Of a stretch of DNA of 64,000 nt, positions 1-8,708 are shown one piece after another. Source of the stretch: Pseudorhodoferax sp. Leaf274 (GTDB taxonomy: Bacteria; Pseudomonadota; Gammaproteobacteria; Burkholderiales; Burkholderiaceae_C); the NCBI RefSeq assembly GCF_001422445.1, contig NZ_LMNA01000028.1, positions 114,274-178,273 of the forward strand, read 5' to 3'. A model generated the notes under the pieces. That model was not told where the DNA came from, made no database searches, and worked only from the letters and a program-made list of their open reading frames with translations. The translations under genes were made by a program, and so were the position numbers. Each line of letters opens with the position of its first letter. Position 1 is the first letter of the stretch.

Positions 1-1041
1 CGAGATGCCCGAGCCGTTCGGGTTGACCTTGGCCGGGTCCAGGCCCAGGTCCTTGGTGACGGCGCAGGCCTGGGCCGCGAAGGCTTCGTTGGCCTCGATC
101 ACGTCCAGGTCCGAGACCTTCAGGCCGAGCTTCTCCAGCAGCTTCTTGCTGGCCGGCACCGGGCCGATGCCCATGTACTTGGGGTCCACGCCGGCATGGG
201 CATAGCCGACCAGGCGCGCCAGCGGTGCCAGGCCGCGGGCCTTGGCCACCGAGGCCTCCATCAGCACCACGGCGGCGGCCGCGTCGTTCAGGCCCGAGGC
301 GTTGCCGGCCGTGACCGTGCCGTTCTCCTTGACGAACACGGGCTTGAGCTTGGCCATGTCTTCCACGGTGGCGTCGGCACGGAAATGCTCATCGGTGTCG
401 AACACCACATCGCCCTTGCGGCCCTTGGAGACCACCGGGACGATCTGCTCCTTGAAGTAGCCCGCGGCGCTGGCCTTGGCGGCGCGGCGGTGGCTCTCGA
501 CGGCCAGGCCGTCCTGGTCGCTGCGCGTGATGCCCCACTTGGCGGCGATGTTCTCGGCCGTCACGCCCATGTGGATGGTGTGGAAGGGGTCGTGCAGCGC
601 GCCGACCATCATGTCCACGAGCTTGGTGTCGCCCATGCGGGCGCCCCAGCGTGCGTTGAGCGAGGCGTAGGGGGCGCGGCTCATGCTCTCGGCGCCGGCG
701 CCGATGGCGATGTCCGTGTCGCCCAGCAGGATGGACTGCGCGGCCGAGACGATGGCCTGCAGGCCCGAGCCGCACAGGCGGTTGACGTTGAATGCAGGCG
801 TGTCCTCGCCGCAGCCGCCCTCGAGCGCGGCCACGCGCGAGAGGTACATGTCGCGCGGCTCGGTGTTGACGACGTGGCCGAAGACCACATGGCCTACGTC
901 CTTGCCCTCGACCTTGGCGCGTGCCAGCGACTCGCGCACGACCAGCGCGCCCAGCTGCGTGGGCGGCACGTCCTTGAGGCTGCCCCCGAAGGTACCAATG
1001 GCGGTGCGCACACCGCTGACGACGACGACTTCACGACCCAT
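1..1041 (-). CDS. acetyl-CoA acetyltransferase (thiolase), C-terminus off window
   Basis: Thiolase II family enzyme that condenses or cleaves acetyl-CoA/acetoacetyl-CoA. The 347 visible residues start at an ATG (complement of 1039-1041) and the reading frame is open to base 1. The nucleophilic Cys is about residue 90 (motif [11 protein letters not shown]). The NEAFAAQA motif is near the window edge, and the last visible residues VNPNGSGIS are those that normally precede the GHPxGxTG motif, so about 45 residues are missing. It lies 90 bp downstream of the MerR regulator on the same strand and is probably not functionally tied to it. Substrate preference (PhaA-type C4 or BktB-type longer chain) cannot be told from sequence. 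Confidence 0.93.
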   Translation of the reverse strand, partial: MGREVVVVSGVRTAIGTFGGSLKDVPPTQLGALVVRESLARAKVEGKDVGHVVFGHVVNTEPRDMYLSRVAALEGGCGEDTPAFNVNRLCGSGLQAIVSAAQSILLGDTDIAIGAGAESMSRAPYASLNARWGARMGDTKLVDMMVGALHDPFHTIHMGVTAENIAAKWGITRSDQDGLAVESHRRAAKASAAGYFKEQIVPVVSKGRKGDVVFDTDEHFRADATVEDMAKLKPVFVKENGTVTAGNASGLNDAAAAVVLMEASVAKARGLAPLARLVGYAHAGVDPKYMGIGPVPASKKLLEKLGLKVSDLDVIEANEAFAAQACAVTKDLGLDPAKVNPNGSGIS

Positions 1042-1131
1042 GTTGTTGCTCCTGCTGGTAAGAAAAATCGGCCGGCGATCTTCCCACGATGGCGCCGGGC
1101 CCGGTGTCACCAAGCTGCCAAAGGTGGCAAT

Positions 1132-1572
1132 TCAGTGCGCGCCGTGCACATGCCGCGGCCATGCCTGCACGGTCGGCGCAGGCTCCTCGGCCAGGCTCCT
1201 GAGGATGCCGCAGTCTCCGGTGGCCTGGGCTTCGTGGCACTGGCTGCGCAAGGCCTGCAGCTGGCGTTCGAGCGCGCGCAGCTCGCGGATGCGCAGCGCC
1301 ACATGGCCGATGTGGGCGTCCAGCAGCGCATTGACGCCGCCGCAATCGCCGCCCGGCGCGTCCTGGAACTGCAGCAGCGTGCGGATCTCGTCCAGCGCCA
1401 TGTCCAGCGCGCGGCAATGCCGGATGAAGGACAGGCGCTGCACATGGGCCTGCGCATAGTCGCGGTAGTTGCCCTCGGTGCGCGGCGCGGCCGGCAACAG
1501 GCCGGCGCGTTCGTAGTAGCGGATGGTTTCGACCGACGTGTCGGTGGCGGTGGCGAGTTGTCCGATCTTCAT
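1132..1572 (-). CDS. cadR: MerR-family Cd(II)/Pb(II)-responsive regulator (CadR/PbrR-like)
   Basis: Metal-sensing MerR activator, 146 residues. The N-terminal winged helix begins MKIGQLATATDTSVETIRYY, a long dimerisation helix follows, and the C-terminus binds metal. Cysteines expected for CadR/PbrR sit at C77 and C112, with a third at C121 (C53 also present), and the tail is His-rich (HVHGAH). The ATG at 1572 is chosen because an upstream extension would run through the promoter and into the divergent ATPase gene. It is divergently transcribed from the P-type ATPase, 61 bp away, which is the usual arrangement for this sensor and its target. Pb versus Cd/Zn preference is not determined. Confidence 0.92.
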   Translation of the reverse strand: MKIGQLATATDTSVETIRYYERAGLLPAAPRTEGNYRDYAQAHVQRLSFIRHCRALDMALDEIRTLLQFQDAPGGDCGGVNALLDAHIGHVALRIRELRALERQLQALRSQCHEAQATGDCGILRSLAEEPAPTVQAWPRHVHGAH

Positions 1573-1577
1573 GGCGC

Positions 1578-1608
1578 TTGACTCTACAGCGGCTTCAGGG
1601 TTTCCAAT
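1578..1608 (+). promoter_or_regulatory. MerR-type promoter with 19-bp spacer for the metal ATPase
   Basis: TTGACT (-35, 1578-1583) and TCCAAT (-10-like, 1603-1608) are separated by 19 bp, the over-long spacer characteristic of MerR-activated promoters. Between them an imperfect palindrome, ACTCTACA...TTCAGGGT (about 1581-1601), matches the position and style of CadR/PbrR operators. It lies entirely in the gap between the divergent regulator and ATPase genes. Confidence 0.7.
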
Positions 1609-1633
1609 GCCTGCAACCGAGGAAAGACACCGC

Positions 1634-3700
1634 ATGAAGCATTGCTGTTCCGAACCCGCGCCACGCGCGCAGGCCGCACACACGGGCCACGCCCACACGC
1701 CTGGCCAAGCGCACGGCCACGAAGGCCACGACCACCACGATCCTCACGACGAGGACGGCGGCCATCTGCACGACCATGACCACGGTGCGGGCCCGGGCGT
1801 GGGCCGCCTGGCCGCGGCGCTGGGGTTCGCCATCGCGGCCGAGCTGCTGCATTTCATGGCCGGCGATGCGCTCTGGTCCAAGGCGCTGGGTCTGGCCGTG
1901 GCTGCCGTGGCCATCGGCCTGTCGGGCGTGGAGACCTACACGCAGGGCTTTGCCGCGCTGCGTCGCGGCCGTCTGAACATCAACGCGCTCATGAGCGTGG
2001 CCGTGACGGGCGCCTTCCTGATCGGCCAGTGGCCCGAGGCCGCCATGGTCATGGCGCTGTACGCCATCGCCGAACTCATCGAGGCGCGCGCTGCCGACCG
2101 TGCGCGCAACGCCATCGCGGGCCTGCTGGCGCTAGCGCCCGGGCAGGCCGAGGTGCTGCAGCCCGACGGCAGCTGGCGCGCCCAGCCTGCGGCCGAGGTG
2201 CCGCTGGACGCCGTCGTCCGCATCCGCCCTGGCGAGCGCGTGCCGCTCGATGGCACCGTGACCGAAGGCCGCAGCAGCATCGACCAGTCGCCCGTGACGG
2301 GCGAGAGCCTGCCGGTGGACAAAGGCCCGGGCGACACCGTGTTCGCCGGCACCGTCAACGCCGAGGGCGCCCTGCAGTTCCGTGTGACGGCCGCTGCGGG
2401 CGACACGCAGCTGTCGCGCATCATCCACGCCGTCGAGCAGGCCCAAGCCACGCGGGCGCCCACGCAGCGCTTCGTCGACCGTTTCGCCGCCATCTACACG
2501 CCGGCCGTGTTCGCGCTGGCGCTGGCCGTGGCGCTGGGCGGGCCGCTGCTGTTCGGCATGGCTTGGCTGGACGCCATCTACAAGGCGCTGGTGCTGCTCG
2601 TCGTGGCCTGCCCCTGCGCGCTCGTGATCGCCACGCCGGTCACCGTCGTCAGTGCGCTGGCCGCGGCTGCGCGGCGCGGCATCCTGGTCAAGGGCGGCAG
2701 CCACCTGGAGAACGCGCGCCTGCTCAAGGCCATCGCGCTGGACAAGACCGGCACCATCACCGCCGGCAAACCGCAGCTCGTGCACTGGGAAGCGCTGGGC
2801 GCGGACCGCAAGACGCTGGCCGGACTGGCCGCAGCGCTCGCTGCGCGCTCGGACCACCCGGTCTCGCGCGCGATCACACAGGGGCTGGCCCAGGCGTCGG
2901 CCCAGGAGTCCGCGCAGGATTCGGCACAGGGGCATGACGCCGCACCGCTGCCGGTCGACGACTTCCGCGCCTTGCCCGGCCGTGGCGTGCAGGGCCGCAT
3001 CGGCGGTCGCGAGTTCGTGCTGGGCAACCACCGCCTCGTCGAGGAACGCGGCCAGTGCGGCGCGGGCCTGGAAGCACTGCTGCGCACGCACGAAGCGCAG
3101 GGCCGCACGCTCACGCTGCTGGCCGATGCCAGCGGCGTGCTGGCGTTGTTCGCCGTGGCCGACACCATCAAGGACAGCTCGCGCGAGGCCGTGGCCGAGC
3201 TCAAGCGCCTGGGCGTGGTGCCCGTCATGCTGACCGGCGACAACCTCGCCACGGCGCAGACCGTGGCGCGCGAGGCCGGCATCGCGGAGGTGCAGGGCAA
3301 CCTGCTGCCCGAAGACAAGCTGGCCGCCATCGAGGCCTTGCAGCGCCGCCACGGCCCCACCGCCATGACGGGCGACGGCATCAACGACGCACCGGCGCTC
3401 GCGCGCGCCGAGATCGGCTTCGCCATGGGCGGCGCCGGCACCGACGTGGCCATGGAAGCGGCCGACGTGGTCATCATGAACGACGACCTGCGCCGCATCC
3501 CCGAGACCATCCGGTTGTCGCGCCGCACGCACGCCGTGCTGTGGCAGAACATCGTGCTCGCGCTGGGCATCAAGTCGGTGTTCATGGTGCTGGCGCTGCT
3601 GGGCACGGCCACCATGTGGATGGCCGTGTTCGCCGACATGGGGGCCACGCTGCTGGTGGTGGCCAACGGGCTGCGCCTGCTGCGCGCGCGCCCGGCCTGA
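1634..3700 (+). CDS. cadA: heavy-metal-translocating P1B-type ATPase (Cd/Zn/Pb exporter)
   Basis: Inner-membrane P-type ATPase, 688 residues, exporting soft divalent cations. The start ATG 1634 follows a GAGGAAAG ribosome site and begins MKHCCSEP. Instead of a ferredoxin-like HMA domain, the N-terminus is a Cys-Cys pair followed by a strongly His/Asp-rich tail (about residues 15-50). Visible motifs are TGES (222-225), the intramembrane CPC (326-328), the phosphorylation site DKTGT (D370), HP (408-409) and GDGIND (580-585). A four-residue AQxS repeat occurs at 419-433 in the nucleotide-binding domain. The divergent MerR regulator and its promoter indicate metal induction. CPC plus the CadR/PbrR-type partner favours Cd/Zn/Pb over Cu. 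Confidence 0.93.
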   Translation: MKHCCSEPAPRAQAAHTGHAHTPGQAHGHEGHDHHDPHDEDGGHLHDHDHGAGPGVGRLAAALGFAIAAELLHFMAGDALWSKALGLAVAAVAIGLSGVETYTQGFAALRRGRLNINALMSVAVTGAFLIGQWPEAAMVMALYAIAELIEARAADRARNAIAGLLALAPGQAEVLQPDGSWRAQPAAEVPLDAVVRIRPGERVPLDGTVTEGRSSIDQSPVTGESLPVDKGPGDTVFAGTVNAEGALQFRVTAAAGDTQLSRIIHAVEQAQATRAPTQRFVDRFAAIYTPAVFALALAVALGGPLLFGMAWLDAIYKALVLLVVACPCALVIATPVTVVSALAAAARRGILVKGGSHLENARLLKAIALDKTGTITAGKPQLVHWEALGADRKTLAGLAAALAARSDHPVSRAITQGLAQASAQESAQDSAQGHDAAPLPVDDFRALPGRGVQGRIGGREFVLGNHRLVEERGQCGAGLEALLRTHEAQGRTLTLLADASGVLALFAVADTIKDSSREAVAELKRLGVVPVMLTGDNLATAQTVAREAGIAEVQGNLLPEDKLAAIEALQRRHGPTAMTGDGINDAPALARAEIGFAMGGAGTDVAMEAADVVIMNDDLRRIPETIRLSRRTHAVLWQNIVLALGIKSVFMVLALLGTATMWMAVFADMGATLLVVANGLRLLRARPA

Positions 3701-3703
3701 AGC

Positions 3704-4507
3704 TCAGCCGGCTTCGCGTTCGAGCACGAGCGCGAACAGCTCGTTGCGGAAGTGGATGCCCAGCCGCGCGAACGCACGGTTGCGGTAGGTCTTGACGGTC
3801 GGCACGGACAGCGCGAGGTCGGCCGCGATGCCGTCCTGTGTCATGCCGCGCAACAGCCGGGTGCACACGTCCAGCTCGCGCACGGTGAGTTCGCCGTTGA
3901 CCTGCAGCAGCCGCTGGCGCAGGGCCTCGGGCGAGCGCTGCGGCTCCGGTGCCGGCCCGCGCAGCGCGACCTGCTTGCGCGCCAGTGCCAGCAGCGCAGG
4001 GGCCAGCTGCTCGAAATCGCCGATCTGCGCATCGCTCAGCGCGCGCTGGTGCGCATGCCGGTAGAAGTTGACGGCGAACAGCGCATCGTCCTCGCCGTGC
4101 TGCACGATGGACACGCGCTCGGCCATGCCATGTGCCTCGTAGACGCGGGCGCGGTGCTCGTCGGCCACCTCGCGCGCCGTGATGTGGCACAGCTGCGTGC
4201 GTTGCGCCGGCGCGCCGTCGAAGCCCAGGCTGCGGTCCTGGCGCACGGGGCCCGATAGGTAGGCGTTCCAGCAGGCGCGCGTGGTGTCCGGAATGCCCAG
4301 GCTGGCCGAAAGGTACAGCCGCGGCGCGCAGCCCGGCCCGACCTGGTAGACCGACCAGGACGCAGCCGGCAGGGTGGGGTGCAGCTGCTGCAGCAGCCGG
4401 GCGCCGAAGTCGTCTTCGCCCAGTCGCTCGACCATGGCGCCCACGGCGGTGGCGACACCGGCTGCGGGTGTGCCTGGCTGCCAGCTGTCGGGGGCCCATT
4501 TGCGCAT
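3704..4507 (-). CDS. LuxR-family transcriptional regulator
   Basis: A 267-residue regulator with a C-terminal LuxR/FixJ helix-turn-helix (about 205-260: LTVRELDVCTRLLRGM, then the recognition-helix stretch SVPTVKTYRNRAFARLGI). The N-terminal about 190 residues show no receiver-domain signature and may sense a ligand; they are not assignable. It ends 3 bp from the stop of the convergent metal ATPase and is divergent from the DUF3237 gene. That position suggests it could control the DUF3237/Bug/esterase genes, which is inference only. Confidence 0.85.
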   Translation of the reverse strand: MRKWAPDSWQPGTPAAGVATAVGAMVERLGEDDFGARLLQQLHPTLPAASWSVYQVGPGCAPRLYLSASLGIPDTTRACWNAYLSGPVRQDRSLGFDGAPAQRTQLCHITAREVADEHRARVYEAHGMAERVSIVQHGEDDALFAVNFYRHAHQRALSDAQIGDFEQLAPALLALARKQVALRGPAPEPQRSPEALRQRLLQVNGELTVRELDVCTRLLRGMTQDGIAADLALSVPTVKTYRNRAFARLGIHFRNELFALVLEREAG

Positions 4508-4664
4508 GGTTCGTCTCCTGGTTCTCCCGTCATCCTCTGGGATGACAGGCGCCGCCGCACGGCGGATTTACGCTCGGCGCCGATTGTTACTCCGATCCCG
4601 ATCCGTGCGTCCGCCCCGTTCGTCCGATCTTTCATTCCAACCCGCCACGCCATCTTCACAAGCC

Positions 4665-5138
4665 ATGGATTCCGCTTCGATCAGTGCGCCGCAGCTGCGG
4701 CCGTTCGCCGGTTTCGCCGTCGAGGTGGCCGAACCCCAGGTGGTCGGCCCCGTGCCGCACGGCGTGCGCCGTGTGATTCCCATCCTGGGCGGCACCGTGC
4801 AGGGCGAGGGCTGGAGCGGCCGCGTGCTGCCCGGCGGCGCCGATTTCCAGCTCATCGTGAACGAGGGCTATGCCGAACTCGACGCGCGCTACGTGGTCGA
4901 GACCGACGGTGGCGACCTCGTCTTCGTGCAGAACCAGGCCGTGCGCAGCGGCCCGCCCGCGCTCATGCAGCGCATTGCGCGCGGCGAGCCGGTCGACCCC
5001 GGCCAGATCTACTTCCGATGCCAGCCACGCTTCGAGACCGCATCGAAGGCGCTCGGCTGGATCAACGAACGCTTGTTCGTGGGCAGCGGCGTGCGCCGGC
5101 CCGACTGCGTCGTGATGCGCTTCTTCGCGCTCGACTGA
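4665..5138 (+). CDS. DUF3237 domain-containing protein
   Basis: 157 residues, matching the full length of the DUF3237 family, a beta-barrel fold of unknown function often found beside Bug proteins and aromatic catabolic genes. The family-typical core ILGGTVQGEGWSGRVLPGGAD is seen at about residues 41-60. The tail FRCQPRFETA...LNERLFVG-like segment (here WINERLFVGSG) is also typical. The ATG at 4665 places the N-terminus close to the domain start. It is 29 bp upstream of the Bug protein and probably co-transcribed with it and the esterase. No catalytic role is claimed. Confidence 0.85.
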   Translation: MDSASISAPQLRPFAGFAVEVAEPQVVGPVPHGVRRVIPILGGTVQGEGWSGRVLPGGADFQLIVNEGYAELDARYVVETDGGDLVFVQNQAVRSGPPALMQRIARGEPVDPGQIYFRCQPRFETASKALGWINERLFVGSGVRRPDCVVMRFFALD

Positions 5139-5167
5139 ACCTTTCGACCATTCCAAGGAGACATGCC

Positions 5168-6142
5168 ATGAACTTCACCCGCCGCCTGGCGCTGTGCGCC
5201 GCCGCGCTCGTCCCGTTTGCCGCCCTGGCCCAGGCCCCGGCCTATCCCAGCAAGCCGGTGCGCATCATCGTCGGCTTTCCGGCCGGCACCGGCCCCGACA
5301 TCGTGGCACGGCTGCTGGCGCAGAAGCTGTCCGAGGGCTGGGGCAACCTCGGCGTGATCGTCGACAACAAGCCCGGCGCGGCCGGCCTGATCGCGGCTTC
5401 GGAAGCCGCGCGCGCCGCGCCCGACGGCTACACGCTGATGCTGGGCGAAACCGGCCAGCTCAGCATCGCGCCCAGCAGCTACAACAAGCTGCCCTACGAC
5501 CCCGCGCGCGACTTCGTGCCGGTGTCGCAGGTCGTGACGGCCGATTTCATCCTGCTCGTCAACCCTGCGAAGGTGCCTGCGAAGAACGTCAAGGAGTACG
5601 TGGACTGGACACGCCAGCAAAAGGGCATGTTCATGGCTACCTTCGGCGCCGGCACGCCTGGCCACTTCGGCGCCTTCATGTTCGGCGACGCCATCGGCAT
5701 CAAGCCCGAGCCCGTGCACTACAAGAGCACCGGCGACGCCATGAGCGGCATCTTCGGCGGCGACGTGTCGGGTGTGTTCGCCAGTGCCGGCCTGGCCGCG
5801 CCCAACGTCAAGTCGGGCAAGCTGGTCGCGCTGGCCAGCACGGGCGGGCAGCGCACGGCGGCCTTGCCGGACGTGCCGACCTTCAAGGAGCAGGGCTACG
5901 CCAACCTGGAGTTCAACTCCTGGTTCGGCATCGTGGCGCCCGCGAAGACGCCGCCCGAGGTCGTGGCCAAGCTCAACGCCGACATCGTGCGTGCCATGCA
6001 CTCGCCGGATGGACAGAAGAAGATGGAGGACGCGGGCTTCCGCGTCACCGGCACCACGCAGCAGGAGTTCGCCAGCGTCATCGCCGCGGACACCGCCAAG
6101 TGGGGCAAGGCCGTCGCCGCAACGGGCTTCAAGGCCGACTGA
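5168..6142 (+). CDS. Bug/TctC-family tripartite tricarboxylate transporter substrate-binding protein
   Basis: Periplasmic carboxylate-binding receptor of 324 residues with a Sec signal peptide (MNFTRRLALCAAALVPFAALAQA, cleavage after AQA) and the family opening YPSKPVRIIVGFPAGTGPDIVARLLAQ. The VDNKPGAAG loop that contributes to ligand carboxylate binding is present. AAGGAGA lies about 7 bp before the ATG. No TctA/TctB membrane subunits are in the window, so it is an orphan receptor, as is common in this family of bacteria. The adjacent tannase/feruloyl esterase suggests an aromatic acid ligand. Confidence 0.93.
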   Translation: MNFTRRLALCAAALVPFAALAQAPAYPSKPVRIIVGFPAGTGPDIVARLLAQKLSEGWGNLGVIVDNKPGAAGLIAASEAARAAPDGYTLMLGETGQLSIAPSSYNKLPYDPARDFVPVSQVVTADFILLVNPAKVPAKNVKEYVDWTRQQKGMFMATFGAGTPGHFGAFMFGDAIGIKPEPVHYKSTGDAMSGIFGGDVSGVFASAGLAAPNVKSGKLVALASTGGQRTAALPDVPTFKEQGYANLEFNSWFGIVAPAKTPPEVVAKLNADIVRAMHSPDGQKKMEDAGFRVTGTTQQEFASVIAADTAKWGKAVAATGFKAD

Positions 6143-6170
6143 CAGTTTTCCAAAAAGAGGAGACACGTAG

Positions 6171-7829
6171 ATGAAGAACACGCACATCGCCTTTCCGCTG
6201 TCCACGTTCGCGCTGGCCTTGCTGGCCGGTTGCGGCGGGGGCAGCGGCGCATCGCTGCTGGAACTGGACGCCAAGGCCGCCGAAGCCGCCTGCGCCGACA
6301 TGGTGACCAAGTCCGGCCTGCCCGCCACCACGCTGACGACGCGCTATGTGGCAGACGGCACGCGCCGCCCCGGCACGCTGACCAGCGGCGACTACCTGGG
6401 CGGGCACTGCGTGGTCACCGGCAGCCGCGACGCGCGCACCGGCACGGACGGCAAGCCCTATGCGATCGGCTTCGAGCTGAGCCTGCCGGACCGCTGGAAC
6501 GGCCGCTTCCTGTACCTGGGCGGCGGCGGCAACGACGGCACGCTGCGCGACACCTCGCTGTCGTCCAGCATCTCCATCGGCACGCCTTCGCCGCTGGGGC
6601 AGGGCTATGCGGTCGTGTCCGCCGATGCGGGCCACCAGGGCACCAGCGCGAGCTTCGGTGCCGATCCGCAGGCGCGCATCGACCATGCCTACAACGCGCA
6701 CGACAAGACCGCGCAGTCGGCCAAGGCGCTGATCGCGTGGCGCTACGGCCAGGCGCCCAACTACTCGTACTTCTCCGGCTGCTCGGGCGGAGGGCGCCAG
6801 GGCATGATGTTCTCGCAGCGCTTTCCGAGCTACTTCGACGGCATCACGGCCGGTGCGCCGGCCATGCGCGTGTCCAGCGGCGCCACCGTGGCCGCGATGT
6901 GGAACAACCGCAAGTTCAACGACATCGCGCCGTTGGGCGCGGACGGCAAGCCGGTGCTGTCGCAGGCCCTGTCCAACGGCGACCTGAACCTCGTGGCCAA
7001 CGCTGTGCTGGCGGCCTGCGATGCCGGCGACGGTGCCGTCGACGGCCTGGTGCAGAACACGCGGGCCTGCAGCTTCGACCCGGCCGTGCTCCAGTGCACC
7101 GGCGCCAAGAACGACAGCTGCATCAGCGCGGCCCAGGTCGGCGCGCTCAAGGCGGTGTTCGGCGGCCCGAAGAACACGGCCGGCCAGGCGCTGTACGCCG
7201 GCCAACCCTGGGACCCGGGCATCCGCGACAGCGGCTGGCGCGCCTGGACGCTGGGCACCTCGACCACCGCCACGCCCAACTCGCGCTACATCACGCTGAT
7301 GCTGGATGCGCTGCGCAACGAGTTCTTCACGCCGGCAGACCCGACGTTCGACGCGCTGGCCTTCAACTTCGACACCGACCCGGCGCGCATGGAGGCCTTC
7401 TCGACGGTCTACGACACCTACCGCGACACGCAACTCGCGGCCTACAAGGCGCGCGGCGGCAAGCTGCTGTTCATCCACGGCATGGCCGACCCGATCTTCT
7501 CGGCCAAGGACACCGTGGACTACTACGAGCGCCTGGCCGCCAGCAACGGCGGCATCGCAGCCACGCAGGGCTTCGCGCGCAACTTCCTCGTGCCGGGCAT
7601 GGCGCACTGCTCTGGCGGCCCGGCCACCGACACCTACGACTCCCTGCAGGCCATGGTGGACTGGGTGGAAAAGGGCGTGGCGCCGGACACCATCGCCGCG
7701 CGCGCCAGCGCCACCAATGCCTATTTCCCAAACCGCACGCGGCCGCTGTGCGCCTACCCCAAGTTCGCGAAGTACAAGGGCACGGGCAACATCGAGGACG
7801 CGGCCAATTTCAGCTGCGAGGCGAGTTGA
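6171..7829 (+). CDS. tannase/feruloyl esterase family lipoprotein
   Basis: Alpha/beta hydrolase of the tannase/feruloyl esterase family, 552 residues, hydrolysing esters of hydroxycinnamic, gallic or related aromatic acids. A lipoprotein signal is visible (ALALLAGCGGGSG, lipidated Cys near residue 22), so it is probably membrane-anchored outside the cytoplasm. The family's CS-D-HC triad is intact: C204-S205 in SGCSGGG, D440 in HGMADP, and H479-C480 in GMAHCSGG. It follows the Bug protein by 28 bp and precedes the TetR regulator by 37 bp. Together these suggest an ester-hydrolysis and acid-uptake unit. The exact ester is unknown. Confidence 0.9.
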   Translation: MKNTHIAFPLSTFALALLAGCGGGSGASLLELDAKAAEAACADMVTKSGLPATTLTTRYVADGTRRPGTLTSGDYLGGHCVVTGSRDARTGTDGKPYAIGFELSLPDRWNGRFLYLGGGGNDGTLRDTSLSSSISIGTPSPLGQGYAVVSADAGHQGTSASFGADPQARIDHAYNAHDKTAQSAKALIAWRYGQAPNYSYFSGCSGGGRQGMMFSQRFPSYFDGITAGAPAMRVSSGATVAAMWNNRKFNDIAPLGADGKPVLSQALSNGDLNLVANAVLAACDAGDGAVDGLVQNTRACSFDPAVLQCTGAKNDSCISAAQVGALKAVFGGPKNTAGQALYAGQPWDPGIRDSGWRAWTLGTSTTATPNSRYITLMLDALRNEFFTPADPTFDALAFNFDTDPARMEAFSTVYDTYRDTQLAAYKARGGKLLFIHGMADPIFSAKDTVDYYERLAASNGGIAATQGFARNFLVPGMAHCSGGPATDTYDSLQAMVDWVEKGVAPDTIAARASATNAYFPNRTRPLCAYPKFAKYKGTGNIEDAANFSCEAS

Positions 7830-7866
7830 CGGCAAGGGCGGCGCCTGCCCTAAGATCGCGCCGCCC

Positions 7867-8586
7867 ATGACCGACGCCAAGCCTGCCACTTCCCCACGCC
7901 GCAAGGCCGTGCGCGCCGTCAAGCCCGAGGGCCAGTGGCACCACGGCAACCTGCGCGAGTCGCTGATCCAGTGGGGCACGCACCTGCTGGACACCGAGGG
8001 CAGCGACGCCATGAGCCTGCGCGCCACGGCCAAGTTGGCGGGCGTCTCGCAGGGCGCCCCGGCCCACCACTTCGGCGACAAGAACGGCCTGTTGGCGGCC
8101 ATCGCGGCGCAAGGGTTCCGCGACCTGGTCTCGCAGCGCCAGCGCCGGCTGGCCACGGTCGACGCGGCCGACGGCCGGGCCCGCCTGCGTGCGCTGCTGC
8201 TGACCTACATCGAATTCGCGCAGGCCCATCCGGCGCGCTTCCAGCTCATGTTCGGCCCCCTGCTGGGCCGGCGCGACGACTACCCCGAACTGATCGAGGC
8301 CGGTACCGCCTCGTTCGCGCTGCTGCGCAGCGTGGTGCTGCCGCTGCTGCCGTCGCCGCGCTCCGACCTGCTCAGCGACGACGAGCTGGCGCACATCGTC
8401 TGGGCCGCGGTGCACGGCCTGGCGACACTGCGCATGCACCGCCGTGGCGCGCCCCTGCGCACCGGGCCGCGGCTGAGCATCGAGCAGATCGGCGATGCGC
8501 TGGTGCGCTTCTGCCTCCTGGCCTTCTCGGGCCTGGCGCTCCCACCCGGAACCACGGGCGGCCCCACGGGCGAACCCCGCGGCTGA
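7867..8586 (+). CDS. TetR/AcrR-family transcriptional regulator
   Basis: 239 residues. A basic, disordered N-terminal tail of about 25 residues precedes a TetR helix-turn-helix (HHGNLRESLIQWG...SLRATAKLAGVSQGAPAHHFGDK, about residues 27-75). The C-terminal ligand domain resembles the TetR_C_33/WHG type (AHPARFQLMFGPLLGRRDDY). The ATG at 7867 is the first good start after the esterase stop. It lies between the esterase and the nitronate monooxygenase, either of which it may repress. The ligand is unknown. Confidence 0.88.
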   Translation: MTDAKPATSPRRKAVRAVKPEGQWHHGNLRESLIQWGTHLLDTEGSDAMSLRATAKLAGVSQGAPAHHFGDKNGLLAAIAAQGFRDLVSQRQRRLATVDAADGRARLRALLLTYIEFAQAHPARFQLMFGPLLGRRDDYPELIEAGTASFALLRSVVLPLLPSPRSDLLSDDELAHIVWAAVHGLATLRMHRRGAPLRTGPRLSIEQIGDALVRFCLLAFSGLALPPGTTGGPTGEPRG

Positions 8587-8708
8587 CCCGCAGGGGCTTG
8601 CCGCGCCGGCCGGCTGCGTGCTAATCTTGCGCTCAACTAGACAGTGCCTAGTTCAGCCGCCGACACCGGCGCGCCTGCACCGCCCCATCCAGAAGGAGAC
8701 CCGCCGCC

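Noticed and set aside
196-1581. A 461-codon rightward open frame across the thiolase and MerR genes
   Set aside because: It is the antisense reading of two clearly recognisable leftward genes; composition is Arg/Ala/Gly/His-rich and it has no ribosome site. This is a GC-skewed third-position artefact common in this window.
2132-3532. A long leftward open frame opposite the metal ATPase
   Set aside because: The rightward frame carries every P-type ATPase motif; the opposite frame has low-complexity sequence.
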